From: CAVYPR01 sp052145775
Lineage (GTDB): Bacteria > Actinomycetota > Acidimicrobiia > Acidimicrobiales > RAAP-2
Length of the DNA: 11,203 bases
NCBI GenBank assembly: GCA_052145775.1
Contig: JBKQNY010000176.1
Location: 1 to 11,203, forward strand
Direction: 5' to 3'
Position 1 is the stretch's first letter, and every line of letters starts with the position of its first letter. The notes below the pieces were generated by a model. The model did no database searches. It was not told the DNA's origin and saw nothing but the letters and a program-made list of their open reading frames with translations. The translations under genes and the position numbers were made by a program. Positions 1 to 6,726 of the stretch are shown here, in pieces.

Positions 1-1
1 C

Positions 2-817
2 GCCCGCAAGAAGGTGACGATCTTCGGCTCGGCCAGGACCGAGCCCGATCATCCCGCGTACTGGCAGGCTCGGGATCTGGCAGCAGCAATGTCCCGTGCC
101 GGGTGGATGGTGGTCACGGGTGCCGGCCCGGGGATCATGGCCGCCGGGATGGAGGGCGCAGGCCGCGAGCAGTCGATCGGCGTCAACATCCGGCTCCCTC
201 ACGAACAGGGGGCCAACTCCTTCATCGCCCAGGACCCCAAGCTGGTCGAGATGCGGTACTTCTTCACCCGCAAGCTCATGCTCATCAAGGAGTCCGCCGC
301 CTACGCCGTGCTCCCCGGCGGGTTCGGCACCCAGGACGAGTGCTACGAGCTGCTCACCCTCCTGCAGGTCGGCAAGGCCGAGCCGGCGCCGGTGGTGCTG
401 GTGGAGACGCCGGGCGGCACCTACTGGCACGGCTGGCAGCGGTTCTTGGAGACCGAGGTGATCGACCCGGGCTGGATCTCCCCCGAGGACGTCGCCCTCT
501 TCCGGGTGGCCAACTCGGTGGACGAGGCGGCCGCCGAGGTCCTCGGCTTCTACCGCAACTACCACTCCTGCCGCTTCGTGGGCGACCTGCTGGTGCTGCG
601 CCTCCAGGTATCCCCCAGCCGGGCCGAGCTGGCTGACCTCAACCGCCGCTTCGCCGACATCGTGGTCTCGGGGTCCATCCGCCCCGCCGCACCCTTCCCG
701 CCCGAGCGTTCGGGCCGCGACCACCTCGAGCTGCCCCGGCTGGCCTTTCGCTTCGATCGGCTCCACTACGCGCGCCTGCGCCTCCTCATCGACGCCATCA
801 ACGAGTGCACCGGTTGA
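2..817 (+). CDS. LOG family (TIGR00730-like) nucleotide-binding Rossmann protein, 5' end outside window
   Basis: The reading frame is open to the left edge (codons for Ala-Arg-Lys-Lys precede the GTG at 14). The usual family N-terminus continues upstream, so I treat it as 5'-partial; GTG14 alone would give 267 residues. Numbered from GTG14, the N-terminal Rossmann signature VTIFGSART is followed by GAGPGIM (36-42), then PGGFGTQDE (101-109). The last is the PGGxGTxxE motif of LOG/'lysine decarboxylase-like' proteins, which bind the nucleotide phosphate and hydrolyse the N-glycosidic bond of nucleoside 5'-monophosphates. The C-terminal half (FYRNYHSCRFVGDLLVLRL onward) is typical of the long actinobacterial version, not the short plant-type LOG. 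The protein should be cytoplasmic. The physiological substrate cannot be read from sequence, and a cytokinin-producing role is not implied. Family assignment is secure, exact function is not. The gap to the next gene is 120 bp and carries that gene's candidate promoter. Confidence 0.88.
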   Translation, partial: ARKKVTIFGSARTEPDHPAYWQARDLAAAMSRAGWMVVTGAGPGIMAAGMEGAGREQSIGVNIRLPHEQGANSFIAQDPKLVEMRYFFTRKLMLIKESAAYAVLPGGFGTQDECYELLTLLQVGKAEPAPVVLVETPGGTYWHGWQRFLETEVIDPGWISPEDVALFRVANSVDEAAAEVLGFYRNYHSCRFVGDLLVLRLQVSPSRAELADLNRRFADIVVSGSIRPAAPFPPERSGRDHLELPRLAFRFDRLHYARLRLLIDAINECTG

Positions 818-824
818 CCCCCGG

Positions 825-853
825 CTGACCGCTCCCTGGGAATTTGGCAGGAT
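825..853 (+). promoter_or_regulatory. Candidate promoter of the WS/DGAT gene
   Basis: CTGACC at 825-830 resembles a -35 element. It is separated by exactly 17 bases from CAGGAT at 848-853, a -10-like hexamer. A start of transcription near 860 would give a leader of about 78 bases before the ATG at 938. Similar CAGGxT/TAGGTT hexamers precede other genes in this window. The prediction rests on spacing and weak consensus only. Confidence 0.4.
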
Positions 854-937
854 GGGGGCGGTGCCCGGCACCCGGGCCGCGCCCAGCGGTCCGGCCGGGG
901 CCGACGAGATCCCGGTCGGGACGGGTGGAAGGGGCGG

Positions 938-2419
938 ATGATGACGCACCAGGCGCACGAGGCCAGCAGCGAACACGGCGCGAACGGCGCCGACCCCGGA
1001 CACGAGCGCCAGGCCGAGCAGGTGGGCGGACTCGACGCCATGTTCTTGAACTGCGAGACGCCGACCATGCACATGCACGTCTGCGGCCTGCTGATCCTCG
1101 ACCCCTCGGTCACCGGGGTCACCGACCCCTACGGCGCCATCCACAAGATGCTCGAGGCGCGCCTGCCGGGGATCCCCCCCATGCGCCGCCGCCTGGTCAC
1201 CGTCCCCCTCAACATGGGCCGCCCCTACTGGACCGAGGAGGCCGCCATCGACCTCGACCGCCACCTCCGGCGGGTCAAGGTCGACCCCCCCGGCGACGAC
1301 CGGGCACTGGGCGCTCTGGCCGGGAGCTTCGCCAGCACGCCGCTCCGCCGGGACCGCCCCCTGTGGGAGATGCTCTTCGTCGAGGGGCTGGCCGGCGGCA
1401 AGGTCGCCCTGCTGGCCAAGATGCACCACTCCTCGATCGACGGGGTCAGCGGGGCCAACCTGCTCGGTGCCCTCTTCGACCTCACCCCCGACGGTCAGAC
1501 GCTCGAGGTCGTCGAGCCCCCCGCCCCCACAGTCGTGCCCCGACCCCTCGAGATGACGCGGCGCGCCATCCTCGAGCGGCTGTCGGACCCGGTGGAGATC
1601 GCCAAGCTCATCCCCTCCACCATCGCCAGCGTGGTCAGCGGCGCCTGGCGGATGGCCACCCGACGCGAGGGGAAGGGCACCGTGGCCATCCCCTTCAGCG
1701 CCCCGCGGACCTCGTTCAACGCCACCCTCACCGCCGAGCGCTCGGTGGCCTTCGTCGACGTGTCGCTGGCCCGGGTAAAGGAGGTCCGCGCCGCCTACGG
1801 CGTCACCGTCAACGACGTCATCACGGCGTTGGTGGCCGGGGCGCTCCGCCGCTACCTGGCCGGGCGGGGCGAGCTGCCCGAGCGCCCGCTGCTCGCCGCC
1901 GAGCCCGTCTCGGTCCATGGGCAGACTGCCGACCTGGCCGGGAACACCAAGGTGTCGGTCATGTTCAGCTCCCTGGCCACCGACATCGAAGACCCCTCCC
2001 TCCGGCTCCAGGTCATCGCCGAGGCCAACCGCCGGGCCAAGGAGCTCCAGTCCTTGGTCGGCGCCGACACCCTGATGCAGCTGGCCGAGCACTTCTGGCT
2101 GAACGGGGTGGCCCTGGGGGCCCGCCTCTACTCCTCCCTCAACCTGGCCGACCACCACCCGGTGGTCCACAACCTGATCCTCTCCAACGTGCCCGGCCCG
2201 CCGGTCCCCCTCTACCTGGCCGGCACCCAGCTGGTGGGCGTCTACCCGCTGGGGCCGCTCATGGACGGGGCCGGCCTGAACGTGACCGCGCTGTCCGAGG
2301 AGAACCGGATCGGCTTCGGCTTCATGGCCTGCCCCGCCCTCGTCCCCGACGTGTGGTCGGTGGCTTTGGAGATCCCCGGCGCCCTCGACGAACTCGTCGA
2401 GGGCCAACCGGCCGCCTGA
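938..2419 (+). CDS. WS/DGAT-family wax ester synthase / diacylglycerol O-acyltransferase
   Basis: A 493-residue protein, close to the usual length of bacterial WS/DGAT bifunctional acyltransferases. These transfer the acyl group of acyl-CoA to diacylglycerol or a fatty alcohol, making triacylglycerol or wax ester at the membrane or lipid-droplet surface. Family motifs appear in order: GGLDAMFLN near the N-terminus, DRPLWE (139-144), the catalytic HHSSIDG (163-169, HHxxxDG), and NLILSNVPGP (412-421). The ATG at 938 is preceded by a purine-rich GGAAGGGG (927-934) suited to ribosome binding; a second ATG follows immediately at 941. The first ~25 residues (Ala/Glu/His-rich) are probably non-conserved. 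The gene converges on a minus-strand operon containing an acyl-CoA ligase and a hydrolase, which fits neutral-lipid synthesis and turnover. Acceptor preference (alcohol versus diacylglycerol) cannot be told from the sequence. Confidence 0.95.
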   Translation: MMTHQAHEASSEHGANGADPGHERQAEQVGGLDAMFLNCETPTMHMHVCGLLILDPSVTGVTDPYGAIHKMLEARLPGIPPMRRRLVTVPLNMGRPYWTEEAAIDLDRHLRRVKVDPPGDDRALGALAGSFASTPLRRDRPLWEMLFVEGLAGGKVALLAKMHHSSIDGVSGANLLGALFDLTPDGQTLEVVEPPAPTVVPRPLEMTRRAILERLSDPVEIAKLIPSTIASVVSGAWRMATRREGKGTVAIPFSAPRTSFNATLTAERSVAFVDVSLARVKEVRAAYGVTVNDVITALVAGALRRYLAGRGELPERPLLAAEPVSVHGQTADLAGNTKVSVMFSSLATDIEDPSLRLQVIAEANRRAKELQSLVGADTLMQLAEHFWLNGVALGARLYSSLNLADHHPVVHNLILSNVPGPPVPLYLAGTQLVGVYPLGPLMDGAGLNVTALSEENRIGFGFMACPALVPDVWSVALEIPGALDELVEGQPAA

Positions 2420-2436
2420 GCGGGCCGCTCAGGCGG
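2412..2436. terminator. Shared bidirectional hairpin spanning both convergent stop codons
   Basis: CCGCCTGAGC (2412-2421) and GCTCAGGCGG (2427-2436) are a perfect 10-bp inverted repeat around a 5-base loop. The left arm contains the TGA of the acyltransferase (2417-2419); the right arm contains the complement of the hydrolase TGA (2429-2431). No T-run follows on either strand, as is common for hairpin terminators in high-GC actinobacteria. The position between two convergent genes only 9 bases apart supports a two-way terminator. Confidence 0.7.
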
Positions 2437-3778
2437 GCCCGGTGAGGGAGTCGGTCACCGCCGCGTCGATCAGCTTGCGCACCGACTTGGAGAAGAAGAA
2501 CCCCACGTGGCCGCCGTGGTAGGCGGCGAGGGTGGGACGGTCCCAGTGCAGCCAGAGCCGACGGGCCTGGTTGAAGGTCGACATCCGGTCCCCGAGGCCG
2601 GCGTAGACGTAGCGGCCCTCGTGGGGGACGAGGCACTCCATGGCCAACGGTGAGACCACGCGGTGCACCTGGTCGGCCGCCTCGCCCAGCACCCCGAAGC
2701 TCCGGGCCCGCTCGGCGATGGCCGGCGGGCTGTGCCGGCGGAACAGGTCGGGCAGGTCGACCACCGGCACGCCGGCCACCACGCAGCGCAGGTCGGGCTC
2801 GAGCGAGGCGACCAGCGAGGCCACCAGGCCGCCCAGCGACTGGCCCATGACGCCGATCCGCTCGGCGCCCTCCGACTCTCGCAGCCACCGGATGAGCCGC
2901 CGGGCGTCCCAGGTGGCCTGGGCCATGCCGTGCATGGAGTCGACCATGTCGATGGTCATGAGGTCCTCGCCGCGCACCCGCCCCGAGGCCCTGGCCCCGT
3001 GGAGCGGCAGGACGAGGACGGCAACGTTCACCCCCAGCCGGTGGAGGTGGCCGGCCCGGAACCCCCGGAGGTCCATGGTGGCGTTCTGGCCCATGCCGAA
3101 GCCGTGCAGGCACACCATCCAGTTCCGGTGGTCCCGGCCGGGCTCGCGGGCCACCCAGGCGTGGGCGGTCTTGTTGGCCTGGTGCTCGAGCCAGCGGTCC
3201 CGCCCCGGCTCGCCCGGGTGCGGTTCCCAGCCGCTGGTGAAGGAGGTGTGCTCGTAGCCGAACCCCGGCACCCGCTCGAACTCGGCGAAGACGTCGTCGG
3301 GCGGGGGCGGATCCCGGTGGTAGGAGGCGGGGTTCTCGAGCCAGCCCTGTGCTGTGAACATCGCCTGGGCGGCCACCAGGTCGGCGGCGGCCGGCGCGTA
3401 CTCGTCCTCGGTGGGCAAGAGGTCGGGGTGGCGAAGGGCGGCGATGAGGAATTCGTCGACGTAGGCCTGCGCGGCCAGTCCCATGGTGGGGCGGACCGGC
3501 ACGATCGAGTCGTCGTCGCCGATGGCGGCGGAGCGCCGGTGGGTGCGGACCATGAAGTCGGCCACCCTGGGCCCCGCCCGCAGCACGCCGGTGATCCGCG
3601 GGTCGCGGGCCACGCGGGTGGCCCGGTGCAGGAGCCCGCCACCCGATGGCGCGTCGGGCTCCTCTCGCCCTTCGTCCCCCGACCCGGTGTCGCTCGACTC
3701 GATGTCGCTCGACTCGATGTCGCTCGAGTCGATGTCGCTCGGCTCGATGTCGCTGGACGCGGTGGCGGGGCAGGCCAT
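2429..3778 (-). CDS. Large alpha/beta hydrolase with a repetitive acidic N-terminus
   Basis: A 449-residue serine hydrolase of the alpha/beta fold, probably of the ABHD18/'AB_hydrolase_18' type. Visible elements are an oxyanion-loop HGFG (225-228), the nucleophile elbow GQSLGG with Ser314, a probable acid Asp397 in GLGDRMSTF, and the catalytic-type His424 in HGGHVGFF. The ~200 residues before the HGFG loop are longer than in a minimal hydrolase. No clear signal peptide is seen, so it is likely cytoplasmic or lipid-associated. Residues ~7-31 are an imperfect pentapeptide repeat of the SSDIE type, encoded by a 15-bp tandem repeat. The ATG at 3778 has GGAGG only one base upstream, too close for a normal ribosome site, whereas TAGATT lies six bases upstream, consistent with a leaderless mRNA. 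Translation could also start further in, because the conserved part begins near residue 48. It lies last in an operon behind an acyl-CoA ligase, so lipase or esterase activity is plausible but unproven. Confidence 0.85.
   Translation of the reverse strand: MACPATASSDIEPSDIDSSDIESSDIESSDTGSGDEGREEPDAPSGGGLLHRATRVARDPRITGVLRAGPRVADFMVRTHRRSAAIGDDDSIVPVRPTMGLAAQAYVDEFLIAALRHPDLLPTEDEYAPAAADLVAAQAMFTAQGWLENPASYHRDPPPPDDVFAEFERVPGFGYEHTSFTSGWEPHPGEPGRDRWLEHQANKTAHAWVAREPGRDHRNWMVCLHGFGMGQNATMDLRGFRAGHLHRLGVNVAVLVLPLHGARASGRVRGEDLMTIDMVDSMHGMAQATWDARRLIRWLRESEGAERIGVMGQSLGGLVASLVASLEPDLRCVVAGVPVVDLPDLFRRHSPPAIAERARSFGVLGEAADQVHRVVSPLAMECLVPHEGRYVYAGLGDRMSTFNQARRLWLHWDRPTLAAYHGGHVGFFFSKSVRKLIDAAVTDSLTGPA
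3686..3760. repeat. 15-bp in-frame tandem repeat, five units
   Basis: Five adjacent 15-base units related to GATGTCGCTCGACTC run 3686-3700, 3701-3715, 3716-3730, 3731-3745 and 3746-3760. The middle units differ by only one base from each other, the outer ones by a few. On the minus strand they encode a Ser/Asp/Ile/Glu pentapeptide repeat at the N-terminus of the alpha/beta hydrolase. The unit is a multiple of three, so copy-number change would keep the frame. Confidence 0.9.
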
Positions 3779-3784
3779 ACCTCC

Positions 3785-3790
3785 AATCTA
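3785..3790 (-). promoter_or_regulatory. Candidate -10 element for leaderless transcription of the hydrolase
   Basis: On the minus strand TAGATT is followed by six bases and then the ATG at 3778. This is the spacing expected if RNA starts at or next to the start codon. The gene may also be read from the upstream operon promoter. Confidence 0.4.
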
Positions 3791-3815
3791 GGGCGACCCG
3801 TCCCCCACCGCCCCC

Positions 3816-4040
3816 CTAGGTGTCGTCCGGTTCGCCGACACCCTGCCCGAGCAGGGCGGCAGCCTTCTCCACCGCCCGGCGGGCCCGGGTGATCCGCCGC
3901 TCCTCGGCCGCCGCGGCCCGCGCCCCGGGGTCGTCGGGGTCCGCCGCCCGGCGCAGCCGGGAGAGCGCTAGGTCGGACAGCTCCTCGGCCAGCCGACCGA
4001 GCTCCTCGGCCAGTTCGCCCAGTCGCTCGTCGCCGCTCAC
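3816..4040 (-). CDS. Small coiled-coil protein of unknown function
   Basis: A 74-residue protein starting at GTG 4040; no good ribosome-binding sequence is visible, and it may be translated by coupling. It starts 10 bases after the stop of the acyl-CoA ligase and ends 37 bases before the hydrolase start, on the same strand, so the three genes look like one operon. Residues ~5-31 (ERLGELAEELGRLAEELSDL) are a clear amphipathic heptad pattern, followed by an Ala/Asp/Pro-rich linker and a second helix rich in Arg, Ala and Glu (RRITRARRAVEKAAALLGQG). There is no membrane segment, Cys motif or known catalytic motif. The length and two-helix layout are reminiscent of small subunits such as exonuclease VII small subunit, but I do not see that family's signature and no large-subunit gene is adjacent. 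The operon position and coherent helical sequence argue it is real. Confidence 0.65.
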   Translation of the reverse strand: MSGDERLGELAEELGRLAEELSDLALSRLRRAADPDDPGARAAAAEERRITRARRAVEKAAALLGQGVGEPDDT

Positions 4041-4050
4041 CGGTGCGGGG

Positions 4051-5679
4051 TCACGCCTCTGGGGGCAGGGCGACCGTCACCACGTCGAGCTTCCCGTCGG
4101 CGTGGAGCGCCCGCAGGGCCAGCTTGGCGAACTTGCCGACCGAGGTCTTGGGGATCTCCTCCATGAAGGTCCAGCGCTCGGGCAGCCACCACCGGGCCAC
4201 CCGGCCCTGGAGGAAGTCGATCAGCTCCTCGGCGGTCGGGCTCTTGCCCGGGACCGGCACCACGCAGACCAGCGGCCGCTCCTGCCAGCGGGGGTCGGGC
4301 ACCGCCACCACCGCCGCCTCGAAGACGTCGGGGTGGGCCATCACCTCGTTCTCGAGCTCCACCGAGGAGATCCACTCCCCGCCCGACTTGATGACGTCCT
4401 TGGTGCGGTCGGTGATCTGCATGTACCCGCGCCCGTCCAGCGTGCCCACGTCGCCGGTGCGCAGCCAGCCGTGGTGAAACCGGTCGGGGCTGGGATCCTT
4501 GTAGTAGGAGGCGGTGACCCACGGGCCGCGGATCTCGAACTCCCCCACCGACTCGCCGTCGCTGGGCAGGATCTGGCCGTCCTCGCCGACCACCCGCACC
4601 TCGACCCCGGGCACGACGCGCCCGGCCTTCACCCGGTAGGCCATCTCCTCGTCGGGCGAACAGCCGGCCGGCGGGAGGGCCAGGGCGGCCAGCGGGCTGG
4701 TCTCGGTCATGCCCCACCCCTGGGTGATGGGCACGCCGGCCCGGTCCTCGAACGCCTCGATCAGGGCCCGGGGCACGGCCGACCCCCCGGCGGTCACGGC
4801 CCGGAGCGAGGAGAGGTCGACGGCCGGGTCGGCCGCCACCCGCAGCAGGTCGTTCCAGATGGTCGGTACCCCACAAGCCAGCGTCACCTGCTGCTCGGCG
4901 ATGATCCGGGCCAGCTGTTCTCCCTGGAGGAACATCTGGGGCATCACCAGGTTGGTGCCCACCATGAAGCCGGCGTAGGGGGTGCCCCAGGCGTTGGCGT
5001 GGAACATGGGGACGATGACCAGCAGGCGGTCGGCCTCGGTCATCCCCATGGATGCGGCCGAGGTGGCGGCCATCGAGTGCAGCACCGTCGAGCGGTGGCT
5101 GTAGACGACGCCCTTGGGGTTCCCGGTGGTGCCGCTCGTGTAGCACATGGCCGCGGCGTCACGCTCGTCGAGGTCGGGCCAGTCGTAGCCGGGCTCCTCG
5201 GCCTCGAGCAGCGCCTCGTACGAGAGGGTCTCCCCCAGGGCCGAGGCGTCGGCCTCGCCGACCACGATCACCTGCTCGACCGACTTGAGGGTGTCGTAGA
5301 CACGGGCGAGCAGAGGGACCAGGGTGGCGTCGACGATGAGCACGCGGTCCTCAGCGTGGTCGATCACATACGCAAGCTGCTCGGGGAAGAGCCGGATGTT
5401 CAAGGTGTGGAGCACCGCCCCCATGGAGGGGACGGCCAGGTAGGCCTCGAGGTGGGTCTGGTTGTTCCAGCAGAACGTACCGACCGGGTCGCCGGGGCGG
5501 ACCCCGAGCCGCGTGAGGGCCTTGGCCAGCCGCTCGGCCCGGGCCGCCACCTCGGCGAAGGTGGCCTGACGGTAGCCGTCGGCCTCGACGGTGACCACCC
5601 GGCTCTCGCCGTGGACCGACTGGCCGTGTCGGAGGATGCCGCTGATGAGGAGCGGCCCGTCCTGCATGGTGCTGCGCAC
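4051..5679 (-). CDS. AlkK-like medium/long-chain fatty-acid--CoA ligase
   Basis: A 542-residue member of the ANL adenylating superfamily. It forms an acyl-AMP from fatty acid and ATP, then an acyl-CoA, in the cytoplasm. Motifs in order: the P-loop-like YTSGTTGNPKG (180-190), GMTETSP (323-329), DRTKD (424-428) followed by IKSGGEWISSVELEN, and the C-terminal catalytic lysine K516 in KTSVGKFAK. The string IKSGGEWISS and the early WNNQTHLEAYLAVP region match the AlkK/Thermus long-chain ligase subgroup. The frame stays open far upstream, but GTG 5679 is the best start: AAGGGGG sits four bases before it, while the ATG at 5667 lies too far from that site. It heads a probable operon with the small coiled-coil protein and the hydrolase. 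It likely supplies acyl-CoA for beta-oxidation or for the nearby WS/DGAT enzyme. Chain-length specificity is not readable. Confidence 0.93.
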   Translation of the reverse strand: MRSTMQDGPLLISGILRHGQSVHGESRVVTVEADGYRQATFAEVAARAERLAKALTRLGVRPGDPVGTFCWNNQTHLEAYLAVPSMGAVLHTLNIRLFPEQLAYVIDHAEDRVLIVDATLVPLLARVYDTLKSVEQVIVVGEADASALGETLSYEALLEAEEPGYDWPDLDERDAAAMCYTSGTTGNPKGVVYSHRSTVLHSMAATSAASMGMTEADRLLVIVPMFHANAWGTPYAGFMVGTNLVMPQMFLQGEQLARIIAEQQVTLACGVPTIWNDLLRVAADPAVDLSSLRAVTAGGSAVPRALIEAFEDRAGVPITQGWGMTETSPLAALALPPAGCSPDEEMAYRVKAGRVVPGVEVRVVGEDGQILPSDGESVGEFEIRGPWVTASYYKDPSPDRFHHGWLRTGDVGTLDGRGYMQITDRTKDVIKSGGEWISSVELENEVMAHPDVFEAAVVAVPDPRWQERPLVCVVPVPGKSPTAEELIDFLQGRVARWWLPERWTFMEEIPKTSVGKFAKLALRALHADGKLDVVTVALPPEA

Positions 5680-5707
5680 ATGTCCCCCTTCGTCTCGGAG
5701 CGGGCCA

Positions 5708-5735
5708 AGCGTACCGCCCGACCGTTCGGCCACAA
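5708..5735 (-). promoter_or_regulatory. Candidate promoter of the acyl-CoA ligase operon
   Basis: On the minus strand TTGTGG (5730-5735) and TACGCT (5708-5713) are separated by 16 bases, giving a sigma-70-like arrangement. A start near 5701 would leave a leader of about 20 bases holding the AAGGGGG ribosome site before GTG 5679. It lies in the 80-bp gap shared with the divergent cell-wall hydrolase gene. No recognised operator was seen there. Confidence 0.45.
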
Positions 5736-5759
5736 CCGGCGAGCGGAAGGAGAAGGCCG

Positions 5760-6692
5760 ATGGTCCGAGTGGTGTTGGTGGCCGGGGCGGGCCTCGCCGC
5801 CGTGGCCCTCGGCCTGGGGGGCTGCGTGGCCCTGGTGGCGGGGGCCGGGGGGACATCGGCCGTCGGTGCGCTCGCCGAGGCTGACCCGGGCCGCGGGCCG
5901 GCCATCCCGGCATCGTGGGAGTCGCTCGACCAGGAGGCCGCCGCCACCTGCGGTGGCCTCGACTGGACGGTGCTGGCCGCCATCGGCCGGGTGGAGAGTG
6001 ACAGCGGCCGGTCCGACGCCCCCGGGGTCTCCAGCGGGGCCAACCCGGCCGGGGCCGAGGGACCGATGCAATTCGAGCCGGCCACCTTCGCCGCCTACGC
6101 CACGGTCGGGCCGGGAGGGGCCACACCCCCCTCCCCCTACGACCCGGTCGACGCCGTCTACACGGCGGCCCGCCTCCTGTGCGCCGACGGCGCCGGCACC
6201 GCCGCCGGCTTGGCCGGTGCGCTCTTCGCCTACAACCACTCGACCACCTACGTCGAGGAGGTCCTCGTCCTCTCCTGGTCGCTCGGCTCGGACCCGGACC
6301 TGGCCACAACGTCGGCCACGGCCATCGGCTTCGCCACTGGCCAGCTCGGCGTGCCGTACCTGTGGGGCGGCACCGGCAACGGCGGCTGGGACTGCTCGGG
6401 GCTGGTCCAGGCCGCCTACCGGACGGCCGGAGTCTCCCTCCCCAGGGTGGCCCAGACACAGTTCGCGGCCGGCCCGGCCCTCTCGCCGCTGACACCGCCG
6501 CTCCCCGGCGACCTCGTCTTCTTCGGCGGCTCGGCCACCGACATCTCCCACGTCGGGCTGGTCATCGGCGGCGGCCTCATGATCGACGCCCCCCACACCG
6601 GGACCGTGGTCCGCGTCGACCCCACCCCCACCACCCCCGGCGCGTCCTTCGGCACAGAGGTCGTCGTCGGGCTCACCCGCCCCTGGGCGTGA
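5760..6692 (+). CDS. Exported lytic transglycosylase + NlpC/P60 (C40) peptidoglycan hydrolase
   Basis: A 310-residue two-domain cell-wall enzyme. Residues ~3-30 are a hydrophobic export segment. It contains an LGGC stretch that resembles a lipobox, but the sequence stays hydrophobic after the Cys, so a signal anchor is as likely. Residues ~55-170 look like an SLT/goose-lysozyme-type transglycosylase: catalytic Glu79 in GRVESDSG, then EGPMQFEPATF and FAYNHS, cutting glycan strands. Residues ~190-310 are an NlpC/P60 domain with Cys212 (WDCSG), His264 (ISHVG) and a third polar residue His279 (APHTG), cutting stem peptides. All expected catalytic residues are present, so it should be active. The start ATG 5760 has a strong ribosome site, GGAAGGAG (5745-5752). 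The gene is divergent from the acyl-CoA ligase. The same domain order occurs in conjugation-linked hydrolases, but no transfer genes are near, so housekeeping wall remodelling is the simpler reading. Confidence 0.9.
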   Translation: MVRVVLVAGAGLAAVALGLGGCVALVAGAGGTSAVGALAEADPGRGPAIPASWESLDQEAAATCGGLDWTVLAAIGRVESDSGRSDAPGVSSGANPAGAEGPMQFEPATFAAYATVGPGGATPPSPYDPVDAVYTAARLLCADGAGTAAGLAGALFAYNHSTTYVEEVLVLSWSLGSDPDLATTSATAIGFATGQLGVPYLWGGTGNGGWDCSGLVQAAYRTAGVSLPRVAQTQFAAGPALSPLTPPLPGDLVFFGGSATDISHVGLVIGGGLMIDAPHTGTVVRVDPTPTTPGASFGTEVVVGLTRPWA

Positions 6693-6714
6693 GCTCGGGG
6701 GTGAGCGGCCCTGG

Positions 6715-6720
6715 CAGGCT
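6715..6720 (+). promoter_or_regulatory. Candidate -10 element for leaderless methyltransferase mRNA
   Basis: CAGGCT is followed by six bases (GGTGGC) and then the ATG at 6727. The spacing matches that before the hydrolase and oxidoreductase genes. No convincing -35 was seen, and GGTGG could instead act as a weak ribosome site. Confidence 0.35.
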
Positions 6721-6726
6721 GGTGGC

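Noticed and set aside
844..2445. A 533-codon plus-strand frame overlapping the WS/DGAT gene
   Set aside because: The translation is Arg/Pro/Gly-rich low complexity without domains; the overlapping frame carries all WS/DGAT motifs.
3820..6492. An 890-codon plus-strand open frame running opposite the ligase operon
   Set aside because: It is antisense to the ligase, whose motifs are unmistakable, and its translation is a Gly/His/Asp/Val-rich shadow typical of high-GC DNA. It also runs into the cell-wall hydrolase gene in another frame.
5680..6495. Long N-terminal extension of the acyl-CoA ligase frame
   Set aside because: It lies antisense to the cell-wall hydrolase, is Arg/Pro-rich, and a good ribosome site supports GTG 5679 instead.
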